This document shows positions 42,667-51,600 of a stretch of DNA of 64,000 bases, piece by piece. The stretch's first letter is position 1. Every line of letters begins with the position of its first letter. The position numbers were made by a program, and so were the translations under genes. The stretch comes from JAWLFY01 sp041685355 (GTDB lineage: Bacteria > Planctomycetota > Planctomycetia > Pirellulales > Pirellulaceae), in NCBI GenBank assembly GCA_041685355.1, contig JAWLFY010000005.1:1-64000 (forward strand). Reading direction: 5' to 3'. The notes below the pieces were generated by a model, which saw nothing but the letters and a program-made list of their open reading frames with translations, ran no database searches and was not told where the DNA came from.

Positions 42667-44159
42667 GTGCCGCGTCACTCTCCGACGACCGTCCCGTCGA
42701 CCCGGACGACGAGTCCCTCGTCGCTTATCTCGACGGCGAGCTCGCCGCGGAAGACCGCGACGCGTTGGAACGGCGTCTGCTCGAGGAGGACGCCCTCCGC
42801 GGCCGGCTCCGCGAATTGCAACACAGCTGGGACCTGTTGGAGGAACTGCCGTCGGCGACCCCCAACGAGAAGATGGTCGAGTCGACGCTCGAGATGGTCG
42901 TGTCGGACGTCGTTCGGGCTTCGCCGGAGCGTCCGATGTGGCACAAGGTGAGGGGGCCGTTGGTCGTCTTCGCCGCGCTGTTGCTCCCGCCGTTGGTCGC
43001 GTTCGGCGCGGTGGCGTGGAAGCGGACCGCCGATTATCGTCGCGAACTGGAGATGTTGGCGGTCGCCGAGAACGTCGACGCGTATCTGCAAGCGGACGAC
43101 CTCGAACTGATGCGTGAGCTCGCCACCAACGAACGTTGGAATCGGATGATCCTCGCCGCGCGGGAAGTCGGGTTGATCCCTTATGACACGTCACCGATCG
43201 TCGCATCGGTCCCGGTCGGCGAACGGGAATCGACGTTGGAAGCCCTCGACGCGGATCAACGCTCTCGCTTGGCGACCCGTTGGGATCGCTTTCAACAACT
43301 CGCCCCGGAAACACGGCAGCGTGTCGAGGCGACCCATCGGCAGGTCCGGCAACAGACCGATGCCGCCTCGCTCGTCCGCACGATGAAAGATTACTCGGCG
43401 TGGAAGGAAACGCTGCGGCCCCGGCTAACGGACGACATGGAGGGTCGCTCGAAAGAGGCCCGAACCGACGCGGCCCGTCGGTCGGCGGCGATCGAGATGG
43501 CAATCACCGATACGATTCGTGATTTGACCGAGCGGTCCGGGATGGCGTTGGATGACGCGACCGCCCGCGAGATCTACCATGTGTTGGAAGAGATCGTCCG
43601 GATGCGGCTCCGCAGCGGCGACTCGGCGACCTCCGCGTTGGTCGATTATTTGGAAGAACGCTCGCGAAACGTCGCCGAGATGATCGACGAGGATCCCCGC
43701 GACATCGCGACCCGATCGGCGATCGTGGTGATCCTGCGGGCCGATTCCGGACGACGACCGTTCCGCTTCGGCCCGCCACTGCCGGACGATTTGGAACCGG
43801 TCACGCCGCTCTCCCACGACGAACTCGAATGGATCCGTGTCGTGTTGCCACGCGAAGAACAGCGTCGACTCGACCTGATCGCCGGCGACGATTCGGGACG
43901 TCTCGCCTACCTCCGGGCATGGGCCGAAGAGGCGTTCCAGCGGACGTCGCCGTACCAGCGGCGCCGCGACGAGCACTCGACGCGATATTTTGCGTTGCCA
44001 GCGGGGCTTCGCGACCGTGTCGATCTGGACGACCCGGCGAAGTTGGCGCGGCATTTGTCGTGGGGACGCGGGCGCGGATCGAACGGCCCCTCCCCGCCAC
44101 GGGGTCCCCGCCGAGATCGCGGCCAACGGGATGGCGGCGGAGACGAAAACGACCGTTAA
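42663..44159 (+). CDS. Anti-sigma-factor-like single-pass membrane protein
   Basis: 498 residues, start overlapping the sigma factor stop. The N-terminal 60 residues (DDESLVAYLDGELAAEDRDALERRLLEEDALRGRLREL) match the helical anti-sigma fold but lack the HxxxCxxC zinc motif. One transmembrane segment is at about 98-120 (RGPLVVFAALLLPPLVAFGAVAW). The 380-residue remainder is outside the membrane plane on the far side: helical, Arg/Glu-rich, with LATNERWNRMILAAREVGLIP and ALDADQRSRLATRWDRFQQLAPETRQRVEATHRQVRQQ, which recalls planctomycete periplasmic sensor domains. Likely holds the ECF factor at the membrane until a signal arrives; inferred from position and topology. Confidence 0.82.
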   Translation: MSAASLSDDRPVDPDDESLVAYLDGELAAEDRDALERRLLEEDALRGRLRELQHSWDLLEELPSATPNEKMVESTLEMVVSDVVRASPERPMWHKVRGPLVVFAALLLPPLVAFGAVAWKRTADYRRELEMLAVAENVDAYLQADDLELMRELATNERWNRMILAAREVGLIPYDTSPIVASVPVGERESTLEALDADQRSRLATRWDRFQQLAPETRQRVEATHRQVRQQTDAASLVRTMKDYSAWKETLRPRLTDDMEGRSKEARTDAARRSAAIEMAITDTIRDLTERSGMALDDATAREIYHVLEEIVRMRLRSGDSATSALVDYLEERSRNVAEMIDEDPRDIATRSAIVVILRADSGRRPFRFGPPLPDDLEPVTPLSHDELEWIRVVLPREEQRRLDLIAGDDSGRLAYLRAWAEEAFQRTSPYQRRRDEHSTRYFALPAGLRDRVDLDDPAKLARHLSWGRGRGSNGPSPPRGPRRDRGQRDGGGDENDR

Positions 44160-44175
44160 GCATGAGAAGGAATCG

Positions 44176-45168
44176 ATGAAAGCCGCGTACATTGAGTCGA
44201 CCGGGACGCCCGACGTGATCCGGTACGGTGAACTCCCCGACCCGCGGCCTGGGCCCCGCGACGTGGTGATCCGCGTCGAAGCGGTTTCGGTCAACCCGAT
44301 CGACACGTACGTCCGTGGCGGACTGGTCGCGTTCGAGCTGCCGATCCCGTTCGTCGTCGGCTGCGACGCCTCAGGGATCGTCGAGTCGGTCGGCGCGGAG
44401 GTCGACCGCTTCGCCCCCGGTGACCCCGTGTGGTGTACCAACCAAGGGCTGCTAGGTCGGCAAGGGACGTTCGCCGAGCGGATCGCCGTCGACGCCGATT
44501 GGTGCTATCCCCGGCCGCCGGAAGTCACCGCCGAGGCGGTCGCGTCGATCGCCCTGGTCGGGATCACCGCCCACTTGGGTCTGTTCCGCGAAGCGTCGCT
44601 CCGAGCCGGTGAGACGGTGTTGGTGATCGGCGGCAGCGGCGGCGTCGGATCGATGGTGGTCCAGATGGCGAAGGCGACCGGGGCGCGAGTCGTTGCGACG
44701 GCCGGGTCGGCCGAGAAGCGACAAACCGTGATCGACTTGGGCGCCGACGTCGCGATCGACTACACCGCCGAATCGATCGCCGAGGCGACCCGGGCGGCTT
44801 GTCCCGACGGCGTCAACGTGGTCTGGGAGACCCGCCGGGTTCCCGATTTCGACCTCGCCGTCGAATGCCTCGCCGAACGCGGCCGGATGGTATTGATGGC
44901 GGGACGCGACGCCCGCCCCGAGTTCCCTGTCGGCCCGTTCTATGTCAAAGAATGCTCGCTGCACGGGTTCGCGATGTTCAAGGCAAGCCCGGCAGAAATG
45001 CGGGCCGCCGCCGAAGCGATCAACGGTTGGATGGTCGACGGAAAGCTGAAGCCGAACATCGGCCTCCGGTTGCCGCTCGAGCAGGCCGCCGAGGCACACC
45101 GCCGACAGGAAGCCGCGACCGTCGAAGGTAAAGGCAACCTGCAAGGCAAGATCGTCCTCACCCCGTAA
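44176..45168 (+). CDS. NADPH:quinone reductase-like medium-chain dehydrogenase
   Basis: 330 residues. ATG 44176 has AGAAGGAA upstream and gives the family N-terminus MKAAYIESTGTPDVIRYGELPDPRPGPRDVVIRVEAVSVNPIDTYVR. No zinc ligands are present, as in the quinone oxidoreductase branch. NADPH loop: VLVIGGSGGVGSMVVQMAKATGARVVATAGSAEKRQTVIDLGADVAIDY. The C-terminus PNIGLRLPLEQAAEAHRRQEAATVEGKGNLQGKIVL is typical. Catalyses NADPH-dependent reduction of quinones or enones in the cytosol. It lies 16 bp after the anti-sigma-like gene and may be cotranscribed with the sigma operon, so it could be a stress-response output. Confidence 0.94.
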   Translation: MKAAYIESTGTPDVIRYGELPDPRPGPRDVVIRVEAVSVNPIDTYVRGGLVAFELPIPFVVGCDASGIVESVGAEVDRFAPGDPVWCTNQGLLGRQGTFAERIAVDADWCYPRPPEVTAEAVASIALVGITAHLGLFREASLRAGETVLVIGGSGGVGSMVVQMAKATGARVVATAGSAEKRQTVIDLGADVAIDYTAESIAEATRAACPDGVNVVWETRRVPDFDLAVECLAERGRMVLMAGRDARPEFPVGPFYVKECSLHGFAMFKASPAEMRAAAEAINGWMVDGKLKPNIGLRLPLEQAAEAHRRQEAATVEGKGNLQGKIVLTP

Positions 45169-45191
45169 ACGCGGCGAGCCGTTCCGGCCCG

Positions 45192-45944
45192 TTAGCGGCG
45201 TCGACGGCGGTCCCGTTCAAAGCGGATGCGGCAACCGATCGGGACGGTTTCGCTGAGCTCCGGCGTTTTCCCGTCGAGCACGGCGTCGATCGCTTTGGCG
45301 ACGTGCCGCCGCGTGACGTTCTCGCCGTCGGGGCTGTCGTCGAGTGAGCCCATGTAGGCGACGTGTCGGTCGCCGTCGAGGACGTAACACTCCGGCGTCG
45401 TCGTGGCGCCGTACTCCTTGGCGATCTGCTGCGACTCGTCGTACAGGTAGGGGAACGTGAACCCCTTTTCCTCCGCCCGCTCCTTCATCGCTTCGGGCGA
45501 GTCCGCTTCGACGCGGTTGACGTTGATCGCCACGACGGCGACGTTCCGGTTTCGGCATTCGTTCGCGAGCGAAATCAGCCGGTCTTCGACGTCGACCGCG
45601 TAGGGACAACTGTTGCAGGTAAACACGACGACCACGGCGTCGTGGTCGTGAAGGTCGCCGAGCGAATGGAGATTGCCCTTGGTGTCGGGAAGGTCCTTCC
45701 ACGCGGGAGCCGGGTCGCCGATGTCGAGCACCCGATTGTATTCCCCGGCCCCGGCGGGTCCCGACGATCCGATGACCGCAACGAGGATTCCGATCGCCAG
45801 TCGCGGGAGCATCCCGCGTGGGGCGAACCGGGCGGCCGCAGATCGCGATGTCGCGACTCGCGATGCGACGGTGCGCGATGCGACGGTGCGGGGCGTGGGG
45901 GTACCTTCGGCGACGGGACGCATCGGCTCGTTTACGAGACGCAT
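45192..45944 (-). CDS. Exported thioredoxin-fold redoxin
   Basis: 250 residues from ATG 45944 (AAGGAG seven bases upstream). The leader contains repeated TVASR units (a short 15-bp duplication) and a signal segment MLPRLAIGILVAVIGSSGPAGAG. The mature domain is an AhpC/TSA-TlpA type thioredoxin fold: LDIGDPAPAWKDLPDTKGNLHSLGDL, VVVVFTCNSCPYAVDVEDRLISLA (CNSC redox motif), VVAINVNRVEADSPEAMKERAEEKGFTFPYLYDESQQIAKEYGATTTPECYVLDG and ENVTRRHVAKAIDAVLDGKTPELSETVPIGCRI. Similar planctomycete redoxins are abundant; the role is probably thiol-disulfide or peroxide handling in the periplasm. Convergent with the quinone reductase gene and downstream of glgP. Confidence 0.92.
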   Translation of the reverse strand: MRLVNEPMRPVAEGTPTPRTVASRTVASRVATSRSAAARFAPRGMLPRLAIGILVAVIGSSGPAGAGEYNRVLDIGDPAPAWKDLPDTKGNLHSLGDLHDHDAVVVVFTCNSCPYAVDVEDRLISLANECRNRNVAVVAINVNRVEADSPEAMKERAEEKGFTFPYLYDESQQIAKEYGATTTPECYVLDGDRHVAYMGSLDDSPDGENVTRRHVAKAIDAVLDGKTPELSETVPIGCRIRFERDRRRRR

Positions 45945-45980
45945 CGATTGCTCCTTAGCGGTGCGAGGGTCTGACAGCCT

Positions 45981-46010
45981 ATCGGAAAACGGGCAGTCCC
46001 TTTTTCGGAT
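45981..46010. repeat. REP-like palindrome after glgP
   Basis: ATCGGAAAACGGG (45981-45993) pairs with CCCTTTTTCGGAT (45998-46010), 11 of 13 bases, loop CAGT. Followed by CGGCACTG, as in the copy near 61.0 kb. It lies 17 bp after the glgP stop and may help end glgP transcription. Confidence 0.65.
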
Positions 46011-46027
46011 CGGCACTGGCGTCCGAG

Positions 46028-48508
46028 TCAGTTCGATGGGGAGAGCGGCCGCGCCTTCCAGATTTCGTCGGCGTATTGCCGGATCGTCCGGTCGCTGGAG
46101 AACCATCCGCTGTTGGCGGTGTTGAGGATGCTCATCTCGTCCCAGCGTTCGGGGGCCGCGTACGTTTGGTCGACCTTGCGTTGGGTGTCGATGTAATCCC
46201 GCAGGTCGGCGATCGAGAGCCACGGATCGTGGGGGTTCCGGAGGCCCGAGGTGAGCAGGTTGAAGATTCCCGGTTCCGCGCGATTGAAGTGTCCGCCCTC
46301 GAGCAGGTCCATCACCCGTTTGATTTCCGGATCGGCCGCGATGATCTCGTTCGGCCGGTAGTCGCGGCGTTTCTCTTGCACCTGGTCGGCATCGAGCCCG
46401 AACAGGAAGAAATTCTCCGCGCCGGCGTTGTCGCGGATTTCGATGTTGGCGCCGTCGAGGGTGCCGATCGTGAGTGCCCCGTTCATCATGAACTTCATGT
46501 TTCCGGTGCCCGACGCTTCCTTGCCGGCGGTCGAGATCTGTTCGGAGAGTTCGGTTCCGGGGCAGATCACTTCCATCGCGGAGACGCGATAGTTCGGCAG
46601 GAAGACGAGCCGCAGCAGTTCCTTCGTTTTCGGCTCGGCGTTGACCACACGGGCGACGTCGTTGATCAGCTTGATGATCAGCTTCGCGACGTGGTACCCG
46701 GGAGCGGCCTTGCCGCCGATCAGGACGCACCGCGGCGTGATCCCCTCGGTATCGCCGGAACAAATCCGATCGTAGAGGTGGATCACGTGCAACACGTTCA
46801 GGAGTTGCCGCTTGTATTCGTGAATCCTTTTGACCTGGACGTCGAACATGGCGTCGGTGTCGAACCGGATCCCGGTGTTCTTCTCGACGTAATCGGCGAG
46901 CCGTTCCTTGTTGGCCCGTTTGATGGCCCGCCAGCGTTCTCGGAATCCGGCGTCGCCGGCGTGCGACTCAAGCCCCTTGATTTCGGTGAGATCGTCTTGC
47001 CAGCGTTGGCCGACGGTCTCGTTGAGCAGGTCGCGAAGCCCGGGGTTGCAGTGGGCGAGCCAACGCCGCTGGGTCACGCCGTTCGTCTTGTTGTTGAACT
47101 TCTTGGGCCACAGCGAATAGAAGTCGGAGAACAGGCCGTTCTTCAGCAATTCGGTGTGCAGGGCGGCGACGCCGTTGACGGAGAAGCTGCCGACGATCGC
47201 CAAGTAGGCCATCCGGATGTGCGGCTGGTCCCCCTCTTCGATCAGCGACATTTTTCGCCGCATCTCGGTGTCACCCGGCCATTGTCGTTCGATCTCTTGC
47301 AAGAACCGGCGGTTGATCTCGTAGATGATGTCCATCAGCCGCGGCAGCAGTCGGCTGAACAGCGACACCGACCATCGTTCGAGGGCTTCGGGGAGGAGCG
47401 TGTGGTTGGTGTACGCCATGCAGCGAGTCGTGATGTTCCACGCGTCTTCCCATTCCTGCCCGTGCTCATCCATCAAGATTCGCATCAGCTCGGCGATCGC
47501 ACACGCCGGGTGGGTGTCGTTGAGCTGGAAGCAGTGCCGGGCATCGAACTCGCTGAAATCTTCACCGTGGGTTTCGACCCACTGGTCGATCACGTCTTGG
47601 AGGCTGGCGGAGACCAGGAAGTACTGCTGTTTGAGGCGCAGTTCCTTCCCGTTCTCGCTCGCGTCGTTCGGATACAGGACCATCGAGATCTGTTCGGCCG
47701 ACGTCTTCGCGGCGACCGCTTCGGGGTAGCTGCCCGCGTTGAACTCGTCGAGATCGAACACGTCGGTCGTGGTCGCCCGCCACAGGCGGAGGGTGTTGAC
47801 GGTCCCGTTGCGGTACCCGGGGATCGGCATGTCGTAGGGGACGGCGACGACGTCGTGGCTGTCGGCCCATCGGGTGCGAAGCCGCCCGTCATCCCCGTGG
47901 TAATACTCGGTCCGCCCGTAAAAGCGGACTTGTCGGGTCGACTCCGGACGTTCGATTTCCCACGGGTTTCCGTCCCGCAGCCAGTGGTCCGGTTCCTCGA
48001 CCTGAAACCCGTCGCGGATATGTTGCTGGAACATTCCGTACTCATAGCGGATGCCGTAGCCGACCACGGGAAGACGCAGGTTGGCACAGCTATCGAGGAA
48101 GCAGGCGGCGAGCCGTCCGAGGCCACCGTTGCCGAGCCCCGCGTCGATCTCCTTTTCGACCAGTTCTTCGAGGCCGACGCCGTAGCGGTGCAAGGCGTCT
48201 CGCACGGCGTCATCCAAGTCGAGATTCTGGACGGCGTTGGAGAGCGAGCGACCGATCAAAAATTCGAGCGAGAGATAGCAAACCTTCTTGTGGTCCCCGG
48301 TCCGCATGCGGTGATCCGTATCCCGCCACTGGGCCACCAAACGGTCGCGGACGGCGATCGCGAGCGCTCGATACAGGTATTGGCGATCGCCGTCGTCGTG
48401 GCCGAGCGTGATCGTCAGATGCCGGTGCAATTCCTGCGGCAGGTCGCCCAGTTGCGCGGTCGCTCTGGCGGGCTCCATCGTCGAGGTCTCTTGGCACAGG
48501 TCCGTCAT
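46028..48508 (-). CDS. glgP: Glycogen/starch/alpha-glucan phosphorylase
   Basis: 826 residues, the usual length, from ATG 48508 (GAGAAG upstream). Releases glucose 1-phosphate from alpha-1,4-glucans with phosphate and pyridoxal phosphate. Family blocks: KKVCYLSLEFLIGRSLSNAVQNLDL, DAGLGNGGLGRLAACFLDSCANLRLPVVGYGIRYEYGMFQQHI, DTHPACAIAELMRILMDEHG, NHTLLPEALERWSVSLFSRLLPRLMDIIYEINRRFL, NGVTQRRWLAHCNPGL, RIHEYKRQLLNVLHVIHLY and the PLP site EASGTGNMKFMMNGALTIGTLDGANIEI (the Lys of GNMK binds PLP). The leader has four copies of a 19-bp repeat, and a REP-like palindrome follows the stop. Confidence 0.98.
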   Translation of the reverse strand: MTDLCQETSTMEPARATAQLGDLPQELHRHLTITLGHDDGDRQYLYRALAIAVRDRLVAQWRDTDHRMRTGDHKKVCYLSLEFLIGRSLSNAVQNLDLDDAVRDALHRYGVGLEELVEKEIDAGLGNGGLGRLAACFLDSCANLRLPVVGYGIRYEYGMFQQHIRDGFQVEEPDHWLRDGNPWEIERPESTRQVRFYGRTEYYHGDDGRLRTRWADSHDVVAVPYDMPIPGYRNGTVNTLRLWRATTTDVFDLDEFNAGSYPEAVAAKTSAEQISMVLYPNDASENGKELRLKQQYFLVSASLQDVIDQWVETHGEDFSEFDARHCFQLNDTHPACAIAELMRILMDEHGQEWEDAWNITTRCMAYTNHTLLPEALERWSVSLFSRLLPRLMDIIYEINRRFLQEIERQWPGDTEMRRKMSLIEEGDQPHIRMAYLAIVGSFSVNGVAALHTELLKNGLFSDFYSLWPKKFNNKTNGVTQRRWLAHCNPGLRDLLNETVGQRWQDDLTEIKGLESHAGDAGFRERWRAIKRANKERLADYVEKNTGIRFDTDAMFDVQVKRIHEYKRQLLNVLHVIHLYDRICSGDTEGITPRCVLIGGKAAPGYHVAKLIIKLINDVARVVNAEPKTKELLRLVFLPNYRVSAMEVICPGTELSEQISTAGKEASGTGNMKFMMNGALTIGTLDGANIEIRDNAGAENFFLFGLDADQVQEKRRDYRPNEIIAADPEIKRVMDLLEGGHFNRAEPGIFNLLTSGLRNPHDPWLSIADLRDYIDTQRKVDQTYAAPERWDEMSILNTANSGWFSSDRTIRQYADEIWKARPLSPSN

Positions 48509-48520
48509 GGCTTCTCGAGT

Positions 48521-48594
48521 GGGTTGGGATGACGAAAGTGGGTTGGGATGACGAAAGTGGGTTGGGATGACGAAAGTGGATTGGGATGACGCAG
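48521..48594. repeat. 19-bp tandem array, 4 copies, in the glgP leader
   Basis: GGGTTGGGATGACGAAAGT three times plus a diverged fourth copy (GGATTGGGATGACGCAG). The array ends 12 bp upstream of the glgP start codon, so it lies in the 5' untranslated region. Confidence 0.9.
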
Positions 48595-48665
48595 GGACTG
48601 GACGGGTCGAAAGGTGTTCCGTCCCCAAGATGTTCCGTCCCCGAGAGTTTACGGGGAAACGACAA

Positions 48666-51600
48666 TTAACAGTAGGTCGAAGATCCGGGGCCCGTGAGCC
48701 ACGCCCGGACCTCCGCGGGGTCGGGGATCTCGCACGGACGGAACTTGACGACCCGTCCGTCGGCATCGTCGTACAGAATCATCGTGGCGGCCGATAGCTC
48801 GGCCGCCGCCGGGGTATCGATCAGCGCCGCGGAGTCGGACGCGTTGAGCCGGCCCAACACACGGAGTTCCAGGTCGTGCAAGGACGACCGGGGCAACCAC
48901 CGCGTGAGCGTCTCGGCGGCGCCGCACACGACCACCGAGAAAACGTTCACCGCGGGGCCTTCGCGAAGGACATGTTGCAGCGATTTCCCCCCGCCGACCG
49001 AATCCGTGGCGTCGAGCGAAAAGGAGAACGCTTCGTCTTGACGGAGATCGCGGAATCGATCGAGCGGGTCGATCACGACAAATCGCGGGGTGCCGGCGGT
49101 CCCCGAATCGAGCCGTCGCCGCACCTCGCCATCGAGTTCGACCATCGCCGACTCGCTGTCGCGGGGCCGGACCGTGGACACCTCGATCCCGGCCTTCCCG
49201 ATCCAATCGGCCAGTGGCGGCCCGTCCTCGGCACGACGCCCGTCGAAGTAGTGGACCTTCGCGCCGGGATCGCCCCGCAGCAGCGTCCCGAGCATGCTTG
49301 CCACGACCGGCCCGCGAGATTCGGGGGGGGCGACGACCAACACGTTCCTTCCCGCGTCGGACGTCAGTTCGGCCGACACCGGCGGGCCGATCTCGACCGA
49401 TTCGCCAAGCAACCCGCGCCGCGACAGGGCGACCTCGACACCTCCGCTTGCTCCGATCGGCACGCCAGGTCTGCCGACGGCGGCGTCGGCCAACGCGGGG
49501 GTCCAGCGACAGGGGCGATTCCCTTCGAACACGACCGGGGGGGGCAACCGTGAGACACGCGACCCGTCACGGGCGGCGATCCCGCGGATCATTTCGGTTT
49601 GTCGGTCCGCCCCCAGCCAGGCGACCTGGAACGGCCGATTCCCCTCGATCAATCCTCCCGCGTCATTGTAGATCGCTTCGCCGGGGCGGCTGATCAAACG
49701 GGCCGCGGTGTTCTCGTCGGAGAGGATCAAGGCCGCGTCCGATTCGCTGCACTGCAACGCGATCCGGACCGCCATCTGGCCGAGCGTCGCGCGGGGAAGC
49801 GAGTGGGTGCCGGCCAACGATTGGCTGCTCAGGATCACGTGCATCCCGAACGAACGGCCTTGACGGACCAATCGGTCGAGCAACATCGCGCAGTCCGCGG
49901 CGAGCCGATCGTCGCGGACGAACAGTTCTTGGAACTCGTCGACCAACAACACGATCCGCGGCATCGGCTGACCCGCGTTGCGGCGATAACCGACCAGGTC
50001 TTGCGCGGCAGCGGCGCGGAACGCCTCGCCGCGTTCTTGCAATTCTTCGTCGAGCCGCCGCAACACGCTGTGGCCGAACTCCCGTTCACTCTCGATCCCG
50101 ATCACCCGGGCGTGTGGCAAGCCGCCGTCGGCGTAAGGCTTGAACTCGACCCCTTTCTTGAAGTCGAGCAGGTACATTTGCAGCTCGTCGGGCGTGTACA
50201 GCGACGCGGCCGCCAAGATCGTCGCGTGCAGCAGCGTGCTCTTCCCCGATCCCGTCTTCCCCGCGATCAAAACGTGTTGCCGAACGCCCTCGCCGAGTTC
50301 CATCGCGAGCGCGCGGTTCGCCCCTTGGGTTCCGATCGGGATCGACAGCCCTGGGCCGGCGTCTCGGTCTCCGCCCGTGGCCAAGTCGCCCGCGGCAGGG
50401 AGGATCGACTCGAGCGGGATTTGCACCCGCGCCGCGGCAACGGCGTCTTGACCGATCCGTTCGATCAGCCGTCCCCTCAATCCGTCGGGCGGACCTGCGG
50501 CGGGCACGAGCGGCGGCCATTCGCGGCCCCCTTCGTCACACCTCACGGCCCCGTCGGGGGCGATTCGGATCGAAAGCAACTTGTCCGAATCGAGCCGCTC
50601 GCCGTCGGGCCAAGGCCGCGACAGGTCACGCACGAGGAGGGTGAACACGCCGCACCGTCGGCCGCTTTCGATCAGCGCGTTGAGGTGGCGGACGGCGGTT
50701 CGCGAGAGCCCGTCGGGGACCCCGATCGCGGCCACCGCGCGGTACGGTTCGGCCATCGACCCGGCGACCTCGTTGTAATCTTCGACCCGTGCGTAACGGT
50801 CGCGGAGCATCGTCTGCAAAACGTCCTCAACGTGGTGCGCGAGTTCCCCCAGCCGCGCTTCGATCTGGGACTCGGTCGTCCACACGCGATGTCCCACCAG
50901 CGCCGGGTCGTGGTCGGCCAAGTCCATGAACCGGGTGAAGTGCTGGCCGCGACCGATCGGGTCGATCAACGTCAACCGCCCGCGACCGGGCGGGGCCGAC
51001 GAGAGCAATCGCCACAACGTTTGGTGGGCCAGATCGACCGCGTCGGTCATCCGTTCGGTCGGGGCGGAGATCATCACGCCGCTGTGGACCCGGCGGTGGA
51101 CCGCGACCGGCAACTCGAGTTGAACCGTGCCATCTTCCGTTGCGACCGCGTCGCGATCCGTTTCGACCGCACCTCCCTCCGCTTGCCCCGTGCCGCCGGC
51201 TTGTCCCGTGCCGCCGGCTTGTCCCGTGCCGCCGGCTTGTCCCGTGACGCCGGCTTGTCCCGTGACGCCCGATTCGCCGGTCGCTCCGTTCCGCTTGGCC
51301 ACCACGGACATTGACCCGATCGGCAAGGCGTCGACGGTCGCGCCCCGTTCGCCGCTGCCCGCGATCACGGCGGCCCAGTCGGGATGGCGGCGGCGGAGCC
51401 GGTTTCGGGCGGCGTCGGCGTGCGCGATGCCGCGACGGATTCCGTCGTCGACGCGTCGTTGGAGTCTCGTCAGCTCGTCTCGTCGACGGGCCTCGTTCGC
51501 TTCCCGCTGTTGATTCAGCGTCGCTTCGGTGTCGAGAATCTCCTGCGTGATCGCGCGGGCCGTCTCGTCGGCGCGGAATCGCATCTGAGTCGCGACCGCT

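Noticed and set aside
46076..48532. 818-codon plus-strand open frame opposite glgP
   Set aside because: A GC-rich antisense shadow of an unmistakable phosphorylase; composition (Val/Asp/Arg) and lack of motifs show it is not a gene.
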